Assembly: GCA_030745955.1 (NCBI GenBank)
Contig: JASLNQ010000084.1
Location: forward strand, 1 to 8,185
Source of the DNA: Dehalococcoidia bacterium
GTDB lineage: Bacteria > Chloroflexota > Dehalococcoidia > UBA1151 > UBA1328
DNA: 8,185 nucleotides
Direction of reading: 5' to 3'
Of this stretch, positions 6,694 to 8,185 are shown one piece after another. Under the pieces are notes generated by a model, which saw nothing but the letters and a program-made list of their open reading frames with translations, ran no database searches and was not told the DNA's origin. Both the position numbers and the translations under genes were made by a program. The first letter of the stretch is position 1, and each line of letters begins with the position of its first letter.

Positions 6694-6722
6694 ACTACCA
6701 CTATCCATAGAGTAAGTGTCAA
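6694..6722 (-). promoter_or_regulatory. Candidate promoter of the nrdR-nrdJ operon
   Basis: On the minus strand a perfect TTGACA (6722-6717) is followed after 17 bp by GGTAGT (6699-6694), a poor -10 match (3 of 6). The -35 hexamer is the strong part of the evidence. The upstream NrdR box fills the spacer and part of the -10, so a bound repressor would block polymerase. A start near 6687 would give a leader of about 170 nt. Confidence 0.45.
6698..6713 (-). promoter_or_regulatory. Promoter-proximal NrdR box (box 1)
   Basis: The sequence ACTCTATGGATAGTGG on the minus strand matches 12 of 16 positions of the palindromic NrdR-box consensus ACACTATATATAGTGT as I remember it. It lies 3 bp downstream of a perfect TTGACA. 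Together with the box at 6666-6681 (16-bp spacer) it forms the paired operator expected for a gene that NrdR itself regulates. Confidence 0.68.
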
Positions 6723-7020
6723 TCCCCCTCACCGACATGATTCAAAGATTTCCTCTGAAATATCCAACGCTGCAACTGCACACGCGCTCGATGAATCGCA
6801 TCCACGCGACAACGCGAATATCGCGACTGATTTCGTCGCACGAATACGCCTGCAGTTCGAGGGATACATTTCCCGAAAAGCTGGGAACCGGGGTGCAAAA
6901 TGAGCCCGGCGACTGATTCAGAAAGTAGAATTTGATGCAATTCTGTCGAGCGGGTGGGGGAGTTGTGCATGGGCACTCTCAGTCGGCTGATATTTTCGAA
7001 AGCCAACGAGGTATCCCGCA
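6723..7020. other. Intergenic region between the nrdR promoter and the mannonate dehydratase-like gene
   Basis: This stretch is visibly less GC-rich than the genes around it and holds no gene I can support. It must contain the plus-strand promoter of the gene at 7021. A weak candidate is TTGTGC (6963-6968) with TGATAT after a long 19-nt spacer. Small dyads occur, CGCGA/TCGCG at 6813-6825 and AGAATT/AATTCT at 6927-6944. Short frames on both strands here (6716-6916 plus, 6719-7021 minus) show no recognisable motif and overlap each other. Confidence 0.5.
6927..6944. repeat. 18-bp operator-like dyad upstream of the uxuA-like gene
   Basis: AGAATT (6927-6932) and AATTCT (6939-6944) are perfect inverted 6-bp arms separated by 6 bp, 76 bp before the downstream start codon. 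Arm length and spacing suit a helix-turn-helix dimer site. No candidate regulator gene is in the window, so the role is inference only. Confidence 0.3.
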
Positions 7021-8046
7021 ATGAAAAACGCCTGGGCCGTCAGAGTCGCAACAGACGAGGTCCTGCAGACCTCAGTCCAGCTGGGCGTAAACAACCTGGT
7101 CTTCTACGGCGGACCGGGCATGGGCGTGCTGCCCGGGACTGACCAGCCCCACGGTAAAGACCGCAACACCTACGAAGACTATGTCGCCTTCCGCGAGCGC
7201 GTCGAATCGTTCGGCCTGAAGATCGCCGCCTGCGAGGGCGGGTTCGTCGCCGCCGCGAAATATCACGACGTTGCCTTTGGAGGCCCCGGGCGCGACAAAC
7301 TAATCGATGAACTTGCAGCCGAAATAGCCGATATGGGCCGGGCGGGCATTCCCATACTTGGCTATCACTGGATGCCGGCCTCGGTCTGGCGGTCGGGGAA
7401 TACGCAGGTCCGGGGAGCGGCCGACGCTACTGCCTGGGACAGCGACTCAGATGAAATGGCACCCATCCAGGAAATTTCAATTCCCGGGCACTACGACCTC
7501 TCCCGGGAAAACATGTGGGAATGCCTCGAATACTGGATCAGGGCTATCACCCCGGTGGCAGAGGAGGCCGGCATCCGGCTGGGAATTCACCCCGACGACC
7601 CGCCCGTGCCCGAGCTGGGAGGCGTGCCCAGGCTCCTGGGCAGCTTCGACGCCTACAAACGGCTGACATCGATCGTCGACAGTCCGTCGAACGCCATCGA
7701 GTTCTGCCAGGGGACGTTCTCCGAGATGGAAGGCGAAGACATCTACGAGATGATCCGCTTCTTCGCCGGGCGGAAGAAAGTGCTGTACGTCCACTTCCGG
7801 AACGTGTCTGCCCGGGTTCCCCGCTTCAACGAAGAGTTCATCAATACGGGCTATGTCGATATGAAACGGGCGATGGAAACTTACAACGCAGCCGGTTACG
7901 ACGGTGTTTTCATGGACGATCACTGCCCGCTAATTACCGGCGACACCGACTTCCCCGGCAACTGGGGCGGCTACAGGTCGAGGATCTTCGCCCAGGGCTA
8001 CATCCAGGCCATGCTCGAAGCCGTAACGGGTAATCGACCGGTCTAG
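7021..8046 (+). CDS. Mannonate dehydratase (UxuA) family TIM-barrel protein
   Basis: UxuA dehydrates D-mannonate to 2-keto-3-deoxygluconate in hexuronate catabolism, using a divalent metal in a TIM barrel. This 341-residue protein shows the family core ITPVAEEAGIRLGIHPDDPP (176-195). The residues expected to hold the metal are His190 (HPDDPP), Cys229 (FCQGT), His258 (YVHFRN) and Asp300 (MDDHCP). His301 and Tyr318 (GGYRS) sit where the catalytic His and Tyr lie in characterised enzymes. It is about 50 residues shorter than E. coli UxuA (394 aa), mainly through a reduced middle section. The N-terminus (VFYGGPGMG, 27-35) differs from UxuA, so the substrate may be another sugar acid. The ATG at 7021 has GAGGT (7008-7012) 8 nt upstream. 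The gene appears monocistronic within the window and is divergent from nrdR. Confidence 0.85.
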   Translation: MKNAWAVRVATDEVLQTSVQLGVNNLVFYGGPGMGVLPGTDQPHGKDRNTYEDYVAFRERVESFGLKIAACEGGFVAAAKYHDVAFGGPGRDKLIDELAAEIADMGRAGIPILGYHWMPASVWRSGNTQVRGAADATAWDSDSDEMAPIQEISIPGHYDLSRENMWECLEYWIRAITPVAEEAGIRLGIHPDDPPVPELGGVPRLLGSFDAYKRLTSIVDSPSNAIEFCQGTFSEMEGEDIYEMIRFFAGRKKVLYVHFRNVSARVPRFNEEFINTGYVDMKRAMETYNAAGYDGVFMDDHCPLITGDTDFPGNWGGYRSRIFAQGYIQAMLEAVTGNRPV

Positions 8047-8185
8047 CCGTACCTCTCGCATCGCCGCGCCACAGCCACCCAACGCAGCCCCCCAACTGTC
8101 ATGCTGAACTTGATTGGCTCTGTTGACATGATCGAAATCGGTCTCGTTTCATCGGTGTCGTAAGTGCTGGGAAAATGGAGCGTTG
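8047..8185. other. Non-coding end of the window
   Basis: No gene or terminator is supportable in these 139 bp. A perfect TTGACA (8123-8128) is followed after 18 bp by TTTCAT (4 of 6 to TATAAT), a possible plus-strand promoter for a gene beyond the edge. A 20-codon frame (8101-8163) and an ATG at 8175 are too short to judge. Confidence 0.3.

Noticed and set aside
5846..6722. A cobalamin riboswitch controlling the B12-dependent reductase
   Set aside because: The gap before nrdJ is only 122 bp and I saw no B12-box-like core there or in the nrdR leader. Class II reductase genes are not usually repressed by B12.
6719..7021. A 100-codon minus-strand frame and a 66-codon plus-strand frame (6716-6916) in the divergent intergenic region
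   Set aside because: They overlap each other, lack ribosome sites and known motifs, and the region has non-coding character. A database search for homologues would be needed to revive either.
8098..8115. TGTCATGCTGAACTTGAT, which resembles the opening of dispersed bacterial repeats beginning GTCATGCTGAACTTG
   Set aside because: The expected inverted second half is not present in the remaining sequence and only one copy occurs here, so a repeat cannot be supported.
8101..8163. A 20-codon frame starting ATGCTGAAC
   Set aside because: It has no Shine-Dalgarno sequence, no hydrophobic or conserved pattern, and is too short to separate from chance.

Overview
The window reads as an ordinary, gene-dense piece of a GC-rich bacterial chromosome carrying conserved housekeeping genes. 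No RNA gene, CRISPR array, insertion sequence, phage gene or toxin module could be recognised. A stand-alone B12-dependent ribonucleotide reductase next to nrdR, a proC-yggT pair and a mannonate-dehydratase-like TIM barrel fit an environmental bacterium such as a member of the Chloroflexota (SAR202 or Dehalococcoidia-like) or a similar lineage. That assignment is inference from gene content and protein style only.

Layout. At the left edge (2-936, plus strand) the C-terminal two thirds of a biotin protein ligase (birA) is translationally coupled by a 4-bp overlap to a small DUF167/YggU protein. The 3' end of DUF167 runs 41 bp into the convergent yggT gene. yggT and proC (896-1953, minus strand) form a two-gene unit with an ATGA overlap, preceded by a TATAAT box and a strong hairpin at the predicted transcript start. 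pdxA or a pdxA2-like gene (2115-3122, minus) lies upstream of proC. A clear rho-independent terminator (3334-3360) then separates it from the nrdR-nrdJ unit.

nrdR (5968-6516) and nrdJ (3386-5845) are both on the minus strand in the order nrdR then nrdJ, so the regulator precedes the class II reductase it is expected to control. Upstream of nrdR are two imperfect 16-bp palindromes whose centres lie exactly 32 bp apart, just downstream of a perfect TTGACA hexamer. They match the known paired NrdR-box architecture and support autoregulation of the operon. The 122-bp gap between nrdR and nrdJ holds two further inverted repeats of unknown role.

A roughly 500-bp divergent intergenic region (6517-7020) separates nrdR from a plus-strand gene (7021-8046) for a short mannonate dehydratase-family protein with the family's metal-ligand pattern. 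The last 139 bp hold no supportable gene.

The genes serve separate tasks: biotinylation, proline synthesis, PLP or four-carbon acid phosphate metabolism, dNTP supply and sugar-acid catabolism. I found no evidence of a new multi-gene system. The most informative non-coding signal is the NrdR operator pair, and the most open questions are the substrates of the UxuA-like and PdxA-like enzymes.
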